A stretch of DNA of 64,000 bases from Rugalucina vietnamica (GCA_964017185.1 OZ024870.1:59498812-59562811), one strand, 5' to 3'. Shown: positions 9,639 through 21,047, counted from the stretch's first letter. Made by a program: numbers and translations. Notes: a model not told the origin generated them from the sequence alone.

Positions 9639-11884
9639 ACTAGAAAAAGTGCCTTGAGAGGCACGTATACCCCCGGCTGGTAGCCCCATCCCACCCCTAA
9701 GCCCACTGCCCCCGACCCAGACATGCTCGCTGACACTGACACATTGAACTTCAATTCCTGAAATAAAGAGAGCCGCGCCCCCCACCCCCCCCCCCCCCAA
9801 CAAGTACATCTTAAAAATTTGTTTTTGCAAAAAGCATTGTCTAAAACCATTGGGAGGGGTGGGGGGAGTGTAGTAGAATGACAGATCTATTATAGAGCAG
9901 TATACAGTAGTGATGGGACGATGATCTAAAGAAATCGAAAATCGATCGATTTTAGCCAGATTTCGATTAATCGATCTGAAATCCAAAAGTTTCGATTAAT
10001 CGAAATACAGAAAGTGCTAAAAATAGCCCAAGTGTTATCCCTTTCATTTCCCCTAAACGGCTAAAACCATGATGCATTTAGACAATAGAGCTAAATATTA
10101 TGTTTTTCTGATTTAAATGATCAGTTTATGGAAGTGAATAATATAAAGCATTGAGTAAATTGTGATTTTGTTTGCTGTATCAACACGCCCAATTTGCATC
10201 ATATTTGCTTGATCAAAATTATTTGAAGTCTTTAGGCTAGCTTTAACTGTCTGCTCTCCCATCATGGCTTTAAATTCAAAGAACGACAAATGGCACAGCA
10301 ACCTGCTGTAAGTGTACATCCATCCACTGAGGCAAAAGGCTGACAGATTCAACATTATCTCAGAGTGAGCATCACGAATTTACAAGTAAAATGGTTAAAA
10401 TTAATAAAACAAACTAGTTTTATCAGTTTTATTTTCATCAGTGTTTTACATAAATACATAAAGATGTCAAAATAAAACTGTGCAAGTAAACAACTTAAGG
10501 TTGAAAGATAAAAGCTTAAGGCTGTAAAGCTACATTGTTATTATATAAACTAGTGAACTGATTTTGATTCGATTATTAGTCACTTGCTATGAACCGATGA
10601 TCGATTATGAAAATCCAGCCGATTCCCATCCTCAATCTAGGACTTGATCGCGGATATTGAGGGTCAGGTCCTCGGTCCTAGATGGAAAATAGAATGTCAT
10701 TCTTCAATAATATAAAAAAAAAAAATTAGATATCCTAGATCTTGACCTCTAGCCCCACCCTGGGCATGGACCCTAGACTGTAATGTCATTAGGAACAAGG
10801 CAAACCATATAGAGTACATATAATGCAAGTGAGAATGATTTCTAAACATGGTAGTAAAAAAAAATTCAGAAAATACAATTTTTTAAGAAGTTCTAGATTT
10901 TGACCTATAAACAACCGATTATTAGTCACTTGCTATGAACCGATGATCGATTATGAAAATCCAGCCGATACCCATCCTCAATCTAGGACTTGATCGCGGA
11001 CATTGAGGGTCAGGTCCTCGGTCCTAGATGGAAAATAGAATGTCATTCTTCAATAATATTAAAAAAAAAAAATAAAAATTAGATATCCTAGATCTTGACC
11101 TCTAGCCCCACCCTGGGCATGGACCCTAGACTGTAATGTCATTAGGAACAAGGCAAACCATATAGAGTACATATAATGCAAGTGAGAATGATTTCTAAAC
11201 ATGGTAGTAAAAAAAAGTTCAGAAAATACAATTTTTTAAGAAGTTCTAGATTTTGACCTCTAGCCCCCTTCCCCCCCCCCTCCCCCCCCCCCCCCCCCCA
11301 CTCCGCACATGGACCCCAGAGTCTGAACCTAACACGGTACCAATGTTCTAAGTATGAGACTTAATGGATGTCAAGAAAATAGACTTACAGAAAAGTTATC
11401 ATGGTATCTATCATATTATAAATGTATCCTAGATTTTGACTTCTAGCCCCACCCCGGGGATGGTCCCCAGGATTTGGTGAAATTGAATATGAAAGCAAAC
11501 CTTACAGGGTATCTATGAACTAAATAAGAATACATCCCTATGATTGTTTGATAAGATATGGACTTAGAGAAGAAACATTAACATTGCAAACAGCACATTT
11601 TAAAGGTGACCTGGATTTTGACCTCTAGCCCCACCCCTGGGCATGGACCCTGGGGTCCGAACTCATGGAAACAAAGCAAACCCTATAGGGTACCTATGGT
11701 CCAAATATGATAGTTTCTGACCATTGGTTCATGAGATATACACCTCTAGAGAAACTTTAACCAAAACTTTGACATAAATTCTACGAACGTTCCGGAATTA
11801 CGAACGAAGAAACGAACTAAAGAACGAACGAATGAACGGAAAAGCGAAAACTATATACCCGTCGGCATAAATGCCGGGGGTATA
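9639..11884 (+). mobile_element. Helentron-like element E
   Basis: The 5' end has a small hairpin (GTGCCTTGAGAGGCAC, 9649-9664) and then TATACCCCCGGC (9666-9677). The 3' end has a GAACGAAC-type simple repeat (11800-11845) and a hairpin closing GCCGGGGGTATA (11873-11884), the exact complement of the 5' motif. The interior has diverged units containing TCTAGCCCCACCC, poly-C runs, and AATCGAT-rich DNA at 9905-10640 that may be a separate insert. No transposase or Rep gene is visible. Confidence 0.6.
10565..11260 (+). repeat. ~350-bp tandem duplication inside element E
   Basis: The block beginning CGATTATTAGTCACTTGC occurs at 10569 and again at 10915. The copies run nearly identically through CCAGCCGAT, GGACTTGATCGCGGA and GCATGGACCCTAGACTG to TTCTAGATTTTGACCT. 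The duplication carries the end of the AATCGAT-rich insert together with the local minisatellite unit, so it postdates that insert. Confidence 0.7.
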
Positions 11885-11973
11885 ATTAGCCTTTCGGAGT
11901 GTACAACCAAGTTTGTACTGAAAAGAAGCAAGTCGGTTTTTCTTCAAATGCTAGCTCTAAGCAGTTATATATA

Positions 11974-12196
11974 CGAGAAAACCAACAATTTGGGATCCCG
12001 ACCAGGTCCGACACAAACGGGCCTGTAGGGCCACAGAAGCAGGCTAGAAGCTTGAAATTTTGGATTTTAAGACAAAGAGGTAGTGTACAATCCGTGTAGC
12101 AAAAACAAAGTTGCTGATCAGCCTCACGGTAGTAACCATGAAGCTGGTCTGTACCTTAGTATATGGATATGCAGATTGTTGGTTTTCTGATGTGAC
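11974..12196 (-). mobile_element. M1 MITE copy, reverse
   Basis: Runs from CGAGAAAACCAACAATTTGG to GATTGTTGGTTTTCTGATG. The outer GAGCC bases are lost on the left. The inner palindrome is eroded. Confidence 0.6.
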
Positions 12197-13025
12197 AACT
12201 GCAGTACAATAATGCAAAATACTGAAAATATATGTAACTTATGTGGTTCTTTAACTGCTCTGTACTCGTGGTCTACATTTGACCTAAGTGCTCAACAAAA
12301 TGCTACTTTTGCTATAAAATTTTCACATCATGAAAAGTGTCCTCAAACTTTATTTTGTGCTCGCTGGAAAGTGGAAAAGTACAAGTTTGGCAATGATCAG
12401 AAAAAGGCACAATCAGAAAGAAATTACCACTCCAAAAACCAAGGCGGGAAGCATGATTATAAAAACTTTAACATTCAAGCCCAAGATGCACAGATGTTCA
12501 AATTTAGCCTGATAAGTGATAAGTATCTTTGTCTATATTTGGTCTTGAAATCATTCACCCCTGTCCAAAACTGTGCCCCTGTGAGCCCCATTGCCCATTT
12601 GCCGTATAATGCACCAGTGTCCATATTTTTGTGTGATCCTCATCGCTGATCTTATGTGTATGATTGTTAAAATGAGGGCAGGGGTCTTGGCAGCAGGCTC
12701 TAATTTCTTATACCACCTGAAAAATATGTTAAATGAAACTTATTTTCTTTAATCGTTTTGATATTATAAATGGATACTTAAATGGATACTTAAATGGATA
12801 CTTAAAAGTTTAATGAGCCTCATCAGTGTAAAAAAGCTTTTTTTTCATTATGTCAAAACAATAAAAAACAGATGGGCTGCATCGTAGCTGTAAGTGGATT
12901 GCCAACTCGGCTTTGCAACATCAGCTTACTTTAAAATAAAATCTTTAATTTCATGAATTCAGTTTTAAATCTGTCCGTTATAACTGGAAAACCCACAGAC
13001 ATTTTCTCTTTTGCGAATACATGTA
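12197..13025. other. Intergenic, no supported gene
   Basis: A 145-codon frame at 12212-12649 shows no domain or coding bias and overlaps another frame, so I do not call it. A 15-bp unit (TAAATGGATACT) repeats three times at 12767-12806. Confidence 0.4.
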
Positions 13026-13516
13026 CAGTCAGTGGACATAATTATTCGCCACCTTTGGAAAATTCCATAGACTACATGTATTTTCATGTTTGCAAGAAAA
13101 AACATTCTGCTTCTCCTGGTCAACACATTTTTATGTTTTTGGTGTCATTTGAAAGGTAAATGAATAAAGCAATAAACAAGATATTTTCCATTTAATTCCA
13201 TGCCTGCGTTTTAAAGCTACAATTTTTTAAAAACTTGCGATTTTTTTTCGGACACTTTTTGGGCAACTTTTTTTTCCCATTGACGTCAATGGGAAAGTGG
13301 CTTTTTCAAAATTTCCCAAAATTTTAAACTGCTGTATATACAAACTGCAATGTACTAACCTTTCTTTATTGCCTTAATCATTTACCTTTCAAATGACACC
13401 AAAAACGTGAATATATGTTGACCAGAAGAGGCAGAATATTTTTTCTTGCAAACATGAAAATACATGTAAGTCTATGGAGTTTTCCAAAGGTGCCGAATAA
13501 TTATGTCCACTGACTG
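13026..13516. mobile_element. Tc1/mariner-type MITE with ~180-bp TIRs
   Basis: Starts CAGTCAGTGGACATAATTAT and ends with the exact complement. The inverted arms extend about 180 bp with few mismatches. The element is flanked by TA on both sides (13024-13025, 13517-13518), the target duplication of the Tc1/mariner superfamily. Between the arms is a short spacer with CATTGACGTCAATG. No transposase, so non-autonomous. Confidence 0.75.
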
Positions 13517-13518
13517 TA

Positions 13519-14341
13519 TATATGATAATTTCAGATTTTTTTACAAGACATTTACTGTGTATGCCATAAGATACAAATTTTTGCTACTTTCATATCAAAT
13601 TATTTTAAACAAATGAGACAGTGTTTTATCAAACAAATACACATACATGACTTATACCTGTGCAACTGTATATAAAGGACTACATCTCAAAATACCTCCA
13701 TTAATTTTTTCTAAATTTTATTTTAGGCCGATCGAAGCAAGCTTTTCAACCCAATCCCTAATCTTTTAGACAATTACTTACATTCATAATCTCTGTAGAA
13801 CTACAGAGCAGGGTTTGATTCCAAACGGGTTTTCTTCAATCTGAATGATCGCTACATCTAACTCCCACTGTTGGTGGTTGCTATAGTGATGAAGGAGAAC
13901 TGTCTTCCAATGGACGGAAACAAACCGGCACCAACCACAGCGGAACTTCTTCATAGAACCTGTAAAATAAATGCCTTTAAATATTGATAACGGCCCCTTA
14001 AAAATGAAAACTTATTTATTTTTGCCTTTTATTAGCAATTAACTCAAATTTTTTCTGTCATTTTGAGCAGATGTAAAATTAGAAAAAAAAATCCCCCACT
14101 TACATATTTTCTAGGCACAGTTTCTAACTCTTTAAGATGACCAATAATGTACCTAAGCCGTTCACTGCTAAACTAACAACAGCAGAAGGCAGAGAATGGT
14201 TACAGATCTCAAGAATTTGCAGAATCCAGCAAGTTACTGAATTTTAAGCTGTTTGTACTTCCCACTAGCTAGCCACTAGCCTGCCAGTCATTGTATTTCA
14301 AGTCCCACTAAACAGCCATAGGGACGGGCCCTCTGTTTTAG
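13519..14341. other. Intergenic spacer, no gene seen
   Basis: AT-rich and unrecognised; no open frame of note on either strand. Confidence 0.45.
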
Positions 14342-14530
14342 CATTACGAAAACATTCCCATGCAATATACAGAGAATTTTTAGCTTTAAAAATTGAAAAT
14401 TTTCAGCTGAAAATTTTTGATATTTTTCTTATTTTTGCTCAAAACATAGATTGTGGGTACACGTTAGAACCGCCTCGGTGAGGCGGTTCTAACGAGTACC
14501 CACAATCTATGTTTTGGAGCAAAAATAAGA
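14342..14530 (+). mobile_element. Left part of an M2 palindromic MITE
   Basis: Begins CATTACGAAAACATTCCC and contains the near-perfect ~100-bp palindrome 14427-14529 (arms CTTATTTTTGCTC and GAGCAAAAATAAG, centre CCGCCTCGGTGAGGCGG). It breaks off at AAAAATAAGA where element C begins. The right part, ATCGGTATACCCCTGCATAC to TTCCTGATG, is at 17250-17339. Confidence 0.75.
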
Positions 14531-17249
14531 ACCAGAGGACCAATGGTCCTGTAAACGCTCACCTGAGTCTGCTGCATATAGCAATAAACATGTTTGAATA
14601 TTATGGTATTTAACCCCAGTGCAGGGGCAGATGAAGTCCTTGGGCCGTTTTCTTTTTTCAGAATAATCAATATTCTGTCCATGGATGCTTCACGCCAAGT
14701 TTCATTAAAATCAATCTATTGGTTTCAGAGAAGAAGATATTTGAAGGGTTTTTACCATATATGGGCATGGTGGCCATCTTGGACATGTGACTTAGATTAT
14801 TAATATACACATTGGTTCCCCCATCCTATAGATGCTTCACATAAAATTTGGCTTCAATTGGCCAAGCGGTTTTAGAGGAGATGTTTGAATATTATGGTAA
14901 TATACATGTATATTGCCCCAGGGTGTGGACATATGAGCCCTTAGGTCCATTTTTTTCAGAATCATTAATATTTAGTCCTACTACCCATTTCCTGCAAGAT
15001 TTTCACCTCAAATGTTTTCCCCATTCCAATGCATTGGCGACCTATGTTGACCTTGTCGTAAAATAGGTCAAGGTCACCACAGGGTCATGATTTATATATA
15101 CATTGTAGTACTTCAGCCATTGGTGCTTCATACCAAGTTTCTTTGAAATCGGTCCTCAAAATTCGGAGAAGATTTTTGAAGGGTTTTTACCATATATGGG
15201 CATGGCAGCCGTCTTGGTTATGTGAACTAGATAATTTATATATACATTAATTCCCCCATTCCATAGATGCTTCACATACAATTTGGCTTTGATTCGAAAG
15301 CGGTTTCAGAGGAGAAGATGTTTGAATATTATCATGGTAATATACATATATTGCCCCGGGGTGGGGGCACATGAGCCCCTGGGGTCCAATTTTTTTCAGA
15401 ATCATTAATATTCAGTCCTACTGCCCATTTCCTGCAAGACATTCACTTTAAATGACATTTTAAAAGTTTTCCCTATTCAAATGCATTGGCAACCTATGTT
15501 GACCTTGCCATAAAAAAAGGTCAAGGTCATCACAGGGTCATGATTAATATGCACATTGTAGTACTTCAGCCAACGATGCTTCATGCCAAGTTTCTTTGAA
15601 ATCGATCCACCTGTTCTGGAGAAGATTTTTGAAGGGTTTTTACCATATATGGGCATCGCGGCCATCTTGGTCATGTGACCTGGATTATTTATATACACAT
15701 TGATTACCCCTTCCTATTGATGCTTCACATAAAATTTGGCTTTGATTGGCCAAGCGGTTTCAGAGGAGATGATGTTTGAATATTATGGTAATATACATGT
15801 ATATTGCCCCGGGGTGGGGCATATGAGCCCCTGGGGTCCAATTTTTTTCAGAATCATTAATTTTCAGTCCTACTGCCCATTTCCTGCAAGACTTTCACTT
15901 TAAATGACTTTAAATGACATTTTAAAAGTTTTCCCCATTCTAATGCATTGGCGACCTATGTTGACCTTGCCGTAAAATAAGTCAAGGTCATCACAGGGTC
16001 ATGATTTATATATACATTGTAGTGCTTGAGCCATCGATGCTTCATGCCAAGTGTCTTTCAAATCGATCCACCTGTTCTGGAGAAGATAATTTTTGAAGGG
16101 TTTTAACCATATATGGGCATCGCGGCCATCTTGGTCATGTGACCTGGATTATTTATATACACATTGATTACCCCTTCCTATTGATGCTTCACATAAAATT
16201 TGGCTTTGATTGGCCAAGCGGTTTCAGAGGAGATGATGTTTGAATATTATGGTAATATACATGTATATTGCCCCGGGGTGGGGGCATATGAGCCCCTGGG
16301 GTCTAATTTTTTTCAGAATCATTAATATTCAGTCCTACTGCCCATTTCCTGCAAGACTTTCACTTTAAATGACTTTAAATGACATTTTAAAAGTTTTCCC
16401 CATTCTAATGCATTGGCGACCTATGTTGACCTTGCCGTAAAATAAGTCAAGGTCATCACAGGGTCATGATTTATATATACATTGTAGTGCTTGAGCCATC
16501 GATGCTTCATGCCAAGTTTCTTTCAAATCGATCCACCTGTTCTGGAGAAGAAAATTTTTGAAGGGTTTTTACCATATATGGGCATCGCGGCCATCTTGGT
16601 CATGTGACCTGGATTATTTATATACACATTGATTACCCCTTCCTATTGATGCTTCACATAAAATTTGGCTTTGATTGGCGGAGGAGATGATGTTTGAATA
16701 TTATGGTAATATACATGTATATTGCCCCGGGGTGGGGGCATATGAGCCCCTGGGGTCCAATTTTTTTCAGAATCATTAATATTCAGTCCTACTGCCCATT
16801 TCCTGCAAGACTTTCACTTTAAATGACTTTAAATGACATTTTAAAAGTTTTCCCCATTCAAATGCATTGGCGACCTATGTTGACCTTGCCGTAAAATAAG
16901 TCAAGGTCATCACAGGGTCATGATTTATATACACATTGTAGTGCTTCAGCCATCAATGCTTCATGCCAAGTTTCGTTGAAATCAGTCCACCAGTTCTGGA
17001 GAAGAAGATTTTTGAAGGGTTTTTACCATATATGGGCATGGCGGCCATCTTGGTCATGTGACCTGGATTTCTTATATATACATTGGTTCCCCCTTCCTAT
17101 AGATGCTTCATATAAAATTTGGCTTTGGTTGGCCAAGCGGTTTCAGAGAAGATCTTTGAAATTGTGGACGGACGGATGACGGACGGACGGACGCCAGATC
17201 ATGGCCATCCTATAAGCTCACCTTGCGAGCCTAACGGCTCAGGTGAGCT
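14531..17249 (+). mobile_element. Helentron-like element C inserted in an M2 MITE
   Basis: The 5' end is ACCAGAGGACCAATGGTCCT with GCTCACCTGAG at 14557-14567. The 3' end is a GGACGGAC microsatellite (17166-17190) and a hairpin ending CTCAGGTGAGC at 17238-17248, the exact complement of the 5' motif. The interior holds five ~455-bp units; GCCCCGGGGTGGG-like text recurs near 14914, 15353, 15806, 16269 and 16727. Comparison with the uninterrupted M2 copy at 52101 (AAAAATAAGAAAAATAGACA) shows the element sits between host bases with no target duplication, as expected for Helitron-class insertion. Confidence 0.8.
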
Positions 17250-17339
17250 AAAAATCGGTATACCCCTGCATACCCCAGTTTTTTTATATAAAAGTGGGGT
17301 TTGTGGGGGTTTACATTACAGGGACATGTTTTCCTGATG
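17250..17339 (+). mobile_element. Right part of the interrupted M2 MITE
   Basis: Continues the M2 copy broken at 14530, with TACCCCAGTTTTTTTATATA and the terminal GGGACATGTTTTCCTGATG. Confidence 0.7.
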
Positions 17340-17378
17340 GTCTAACACACTTGTAACCGTTTGCCTGGCAGCCTGACA

Positions 17379-20300
17379 CTATAAACACCATACTCCTTTT
17401 TGACAAACTATAATTCCACCTTTACCTGATCTAAGGCCAGAAGCTCTCATGCTATTGGTTGCCAGCCGCTTCTGATGACACACTTTCTGGTGATAGAAAT
17501 AGTCACATGGTTTATATCTGGCAAAACATGCTTTACACACAGTCTTTTTATTGTCTCTCTGTTTCCTGTGGGCTAGCATACTTTTATTTATTGGAAACTT
17601 TGATTCTTTACAGCCAAGTTTTCGATTTTCCTTTTTATTTTTGTATGCATCTTCTTTATGCTTCATAGGAACATCATCAACCAAATTATTATTTAGATCT
17701 TTATTTAATTCATTTCCTTTAACTACATTTTCAGTCGAATAATTTGTGTTCATAAGATCTCTCATTGCATTCCTTTGCTTCTTGTGTTTAACATTTGCAG
17801 TAGGCTTTTCTGTTACATTGTCTAGTATTGGTTCAGTTTCAGTTTCTGCTATTTCTGACACATAATTGCTTCTCTTTTTACTGTTTCTGATTACCTTTGA
17901 ATTGTACCCATTATCAGAATATACTAATTTTCTTTTTCGGCACTTGAAAATCCTATGAGAATCCAACTCCATTTCTGATGTAAACCTCTTTCCACAGATA
18001 CATTTATGAAGCTCTGCGTGTTCTTTCTGTGTACACTTGAACTTCTTTAGATGATTCATCAGTGTGTTGTCGTCTAAGAACAATGACCCACACACACAAG
18101 GCTTCATCTCATTTTCATGACATCTCAATCTATGATTCCTTAAAGAAACCGGATTTGCAAACCTCCTTATTTCATAGTCTTTGAAGTAACACAGCCTGCA
18201 CAAGTTGGTCAGATTATGGACTTTTAGCAGATGCTTTAGTAACAAAACCTTATTACTAAAACTTGTCTGGCATACAAGACATATCAACAACTCTACATGT
18301 TTAGGGGAACCCATATTCTCATTGTATGAATCATCATTGTCATCACCATCATCACCCGACTCTTTGTTAATGTTATTGTTTTCATCTCTTAATTCACCAT
18401 TTTCATTGCCCTCACACCCACCACCTTGTATTTCATTATTATTCAAATCTTTATCATTACTGGATGTTTCTCTTTGTTCATTATCACTAGTATCTTTATC
18501 ATTTGAATCACTCACATTTGCACCAATTTCACCACTGTTACTCCCATCATTAACACTTTCATTATTAGTTCTTACACTAAGCATGTTATCCAAAACAACT
18601 GTGTATGTACTCCTATCATCAGCACTGTCAATTATCTCTTTTAAATCATTTAAATCATTGGTATTTTTATCAATATTGCCATTATCTAACTTTGTTCTTG
18701 CTGACATCCTCATTTCTGCTGGAATATCTGCTTTTCCTTGTACGGTGTCTACATTGCTTACAAGGTCATCACAATACAAGCTTTCAATGTCTGTGTTAAA
18801 GTAGACTTTGTCAAGACCACTAAAATGATGACCTTTAAAAGTACCTGCTATTTTACTTTTACCTGTAGAATCAACAGAATGTTCATGATTTTCAGACATT
18901 TCAACACTGGTTTCAGTTCTTTCCTCTTTAACAACAGAAAGATCTAATGCAACATCTGTGACAATATCATGCTCAATTGTGCCGCACTGTTCTTCTCCAA
19001 GAGGCTTCAATTGAATTGATTTTTGCATTGCTTGTGATTTGTTACCTTTCTTAAAGAGATTAAAATTGATATTCATTCTTGCACCAATTTCACCACTGTT
19101 ACTCCCATCATTAACACTTTCATTATTAGTTCTTACACTAAGCATGTTATCCAAAACAACTGTGTATGTACTCCTATCATCAGCACTGTCAATTATCTCT
19201 TTTAAATCATTTAAATCATTGGTATTTTTATCAATATTGCCATTACCTAACTTTGTTCTTGCTGACATCCTCATTTCTGCTGGAATATCTGCTTTTCCTT
19301 GTACGGTGTCTACATTGCTTACAAGGTCATCACAATACAAGCTTTCAATGTCTGTGTTAAAGTTGACTTTGTCAAGACCACTAAAATGATGACCTTTAAA
19401 AGTACCTGCTATTTTACTTTTACCTGTAGAATCAACAGAATGTTCATGATTTTCAGACATTTCAACACTGGTTTCAGTTCTTTCCTCTTTAACAACAGAA
19501 AGATCTAATGCAACATCTGTGACAATATCATGCTCAATTGTGCCGCACTGTTCTTCTCCAAGAGGCTTCAATTGAATTGATTTTTGCATTGCTTGTGATT
19601 TGTTACCTTTCTTAAAGAGATTAAAATTGATATTCATTCTTGCACCAATTTCACCACTGTTACTCCCATCATTAACACTTTCATTATTAGTTCTTACACT
19701 AAGCATGTTATCCAAAACAACTGTGTATGTACTCCTATCATCAGCACTGTCAATTATCTCTTTTAAATCATTTAAATCATTGGTATTTTTATCAATATTG
19801 CCATTATCTAACTTTGTTCTTGCTGACATCCTCATTTCTGCTGGAATATCTGCTTTTCCTTGTACGGTGTCTACATTGCTTACAAGGTCATCACAATACA
19901 AGCTTTCAATGTCTGTGTTAAAGTAGACTTTGTCAAGACCACTAAAATGATGACCTTTAAAAGTACCTGCTATTTTACTTTTACCTGTAGAATCAACAGA
20001 ATGTTCATGATTTTCAGACATTTCAACACTGGTTTCAGTTCTTTCCTCTTTAACAACAGAAAGATCTAATGCAACATCTGTGACAATATCATGCTCAATT
20101 GTGCCGCACTGTTCTTCTCCAAGAGGCTTCAATTGAATTGATTTTTGCATTGCTTGTGATTTGTTACCTTTCTTAAAGAGATTAAAATTGATATTCATTC
20201 TTGACCGCCCCTTATAAAACTTGTGATGTGTTGACTGATAGACATGGTCTTGAAGGTTGTTTTTGGCATGCCAGATGACTAGGCTCTTTCTATTTGAAAA

Positions 20301-21047
20301 CATAATGTTACACTTATCACAAGTAACTGAATCCTTTGACATATGTACATGCTTATGCAACTTCCAGAAATTTTTATACTTTGTCTTGAAGTTACACTGT
20401 GAACACTGGAATTTTACACTATTATTGTTATCTTCTTTTTCTAATTCAGGCATTTTGTGATTTTCAATGTTCACAGTTTGGCTTTCACTGTCTTCTTTTG
20501 TGAGCTTCATTAGAGAATGGTTGTCGGTATTTGCCATTTTAGTTTCCATCATGCTGTTTGTTACATTGTCTAAAATTGGGCATATCAAACTATTGTCAAG
20601 TCTTGGATCATTTGTATTACGTCTGTCAGTTTTCTCTTCTGTTGTCTCTCTATCAACAATATGCCAACTGTCTGAATACTTCTCCATTTCCTCTACCTGG
20701 CTATCTAAACCTGTACCTGAATGAGGACCATTTCTAAACAAAACAACATTCAGTTTGTCTTGTGAACTGTGTGTTTTTTTATTCTGGTGACTTTTTCTGT
20801 TTTGCTTCAACAGCTCTTTGCAGTCCTCAGTTTTCTTGATAATTTCTGAATCATCCAGATGTCCCTTTAAACTGTTTTTTGAATGCCATATTGTCAAACT
20901 TTTCATATTTTGGAAGACTATTCCACATGCGGCACATGTCAATGTATCTTTCAGTTTATGTACTTCTAGATGTGACTGCAAGCGGTATGGGTATTTAGTC
21001 TGCAGGTTGCATATGCGACACTTGTAGGTTTCTTCTGGGTTGTACAT
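17379..21047 (-). CDS. C2H2 zinc-finger protein with a triplicated central domain
   Basis: Encodes 1222 residues from the ATG at 21047; an upstream in-frame TGA excludes a longer exon, and a TTG at 21068 is not a likely eukaryotic start. Four N-terminal fingers form two pairs: a normal C2H2 finger (about residues 10-30 and 215-235) followed by one with a wide His spacing (WHSKN..LKGH; WHAKN..LQDH). Three consecutive 187-residue repeats follow (283-843), each with ALDLS, a CtBP-binding-like motif, next to VKEE, a SUMO consensus. Then come an acidic Asp/Asn/Ser linker (844-913), about four C-terminal fingers (from ~923 to 1036), and a Cys/His cluster near 1171-1191. It is probably a nuclear, DNA-binding transcriptional repressor; target unknown. 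A splice-donor-like CAG/GTAAAG at 17426/17425 suggests the last ~16 codons may be intronic read-through and that another exon may follow. Confidence 0.75.
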   Translation of the reverse strand: MYNPEETYKCRICNLQTKYPYRLQSHLEVHKLKDTLTCAACGIVFQNMKSLTIWHSKNSLKGHLDDSEIIKKTEDCKELLKQNRKSHQNKKTHSSQDKLNVVLFRNGPHSGTGLDSQVEEMEKYSDSWHIVDRETTEEKTDRRNTNDPRLDNSLICPILDNVTNSMMETKMANTDNHSLMKLTKEDSESQTVNIENHKMPELEKEDNNNSVKFQCSQCNFKTKYKNFWKLHKHVHMSKDSVTCDKCNIMFSNRKSLVIWHAKNNLQDHVYQSTHHKFYKGRSRMNINFNLFKKGNKSQAMQKSIQLKPLGEEQCGTIEHDIVTDVALDLSVVKEERTETSVEMSENHEHSVDSTGKSKIAGTFKGHHFSGLDKVYFNTDIESLYCDDLVSNVDTVQGKADIPAEMRMSARTKLDNGNIDKNTNDLNDLKEIIDSADDRSTYTVVLDNMLSVRTNNESVNDGSNSGEIGARMNINFNLFKKGNKSQAMQKSIQLKPLGEEQCGTIEHDIVTDVALDLSVVKEERTETSVEMSENHEHSVDSTGKSKIAGTFKGHHFSGLDKVNFNTDIESLYCDDLVSNVDTVQGKADIPAEMRMSARTKLGNGNIDKNTNDLNDLKEIIDSADDRSTYTVVLDNMLSVRTNNESVNDGSNSGEIGARMNINFNLFKKGNKSQAMQKSIQLKPLGEEQCGTIEHDIVTDVALDLSVVKEERTETSVEMSENHEHSVDSTGKSKIAGTFKGHHFSGLDKVYFNTDIESLYCDDLVSNVDTVQGKADIPAEMRMSARTKLDNGNIDKNTNDLNDLKEIIDSADDRSTYTVVLDNMLSVRTNNESVNDGSNSGEIGANVSDSNDKDTSDNEQRETSSNDKDLNNNEIQGGGCEGNENGELRDENNNINKESGDDGDDNDDSYNENMGSPKHVELLICLVCQTSFSNKVLLLKHLLKVHNLTNLCRLCYFKDYEIRRFANPVSLRNHRLRCHENEMKPCVCGSLFLDDNTLMNHLKKFKCTQKEHAELHKCICGKRFTSEMELDSHRIFKCRKRKLVYSDNGYNSKVIRNSKKRSNYVSEIAETETEPILDNVTEKPTANVKHKKQRNAMRDLMNTNYSTENVVKGNELNKDLNNNLVDDVPMKHKEDAYKNKKENRKLGCKESKFPINKSMLAHRKQRDNKKTVCKACFARYKPCDYFYHQKVCHQKRLATNSMRASGLRSGKGGIIVCQKGVWCL
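18519..20201 (-). repeat. Three 561-bp in-frame tandem repeats in the zinc-finger gene
   Basis: Units at 19641-20201, 19080-19640 and 18519-19079. I see only two substitutions among them: TAGAC/TTGAC near 18802/19363/19924 (Tyr or Asn) and ATCTAAC/ACCTAAC near 18685/19246/19807 (Asp or Gly). The two outer units appear identical. The length is a multiple of three, so the frame is preserved. Confidence 0.9.

Noticed and set aside
9569-9986. Overlapping 93- and 121-codon minus-strand frames
   Set aside because: They cross poly-C and a Helentron-like 5' end; no protein similarity is apparent.
9905-10640. A complete hAT MITE with GTGATGGGA-like ends
   Set aside because: The end similarity is short and the flanking 8-mers do not match.
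12212-12649. 145-codon open frame
   Set aside because: No domain, no splice or promoter context, and an overlapping frame of similar quality. A frame this long is plausible by chance in 64 kb.
18205-18804. 199-codon frame and its relatives opposite the zinc-finger gene
   Set aside because: Antisense shadow of the repeat-bearing coding region; it recurs at 561-bp intervals only because the sense strand repeats.
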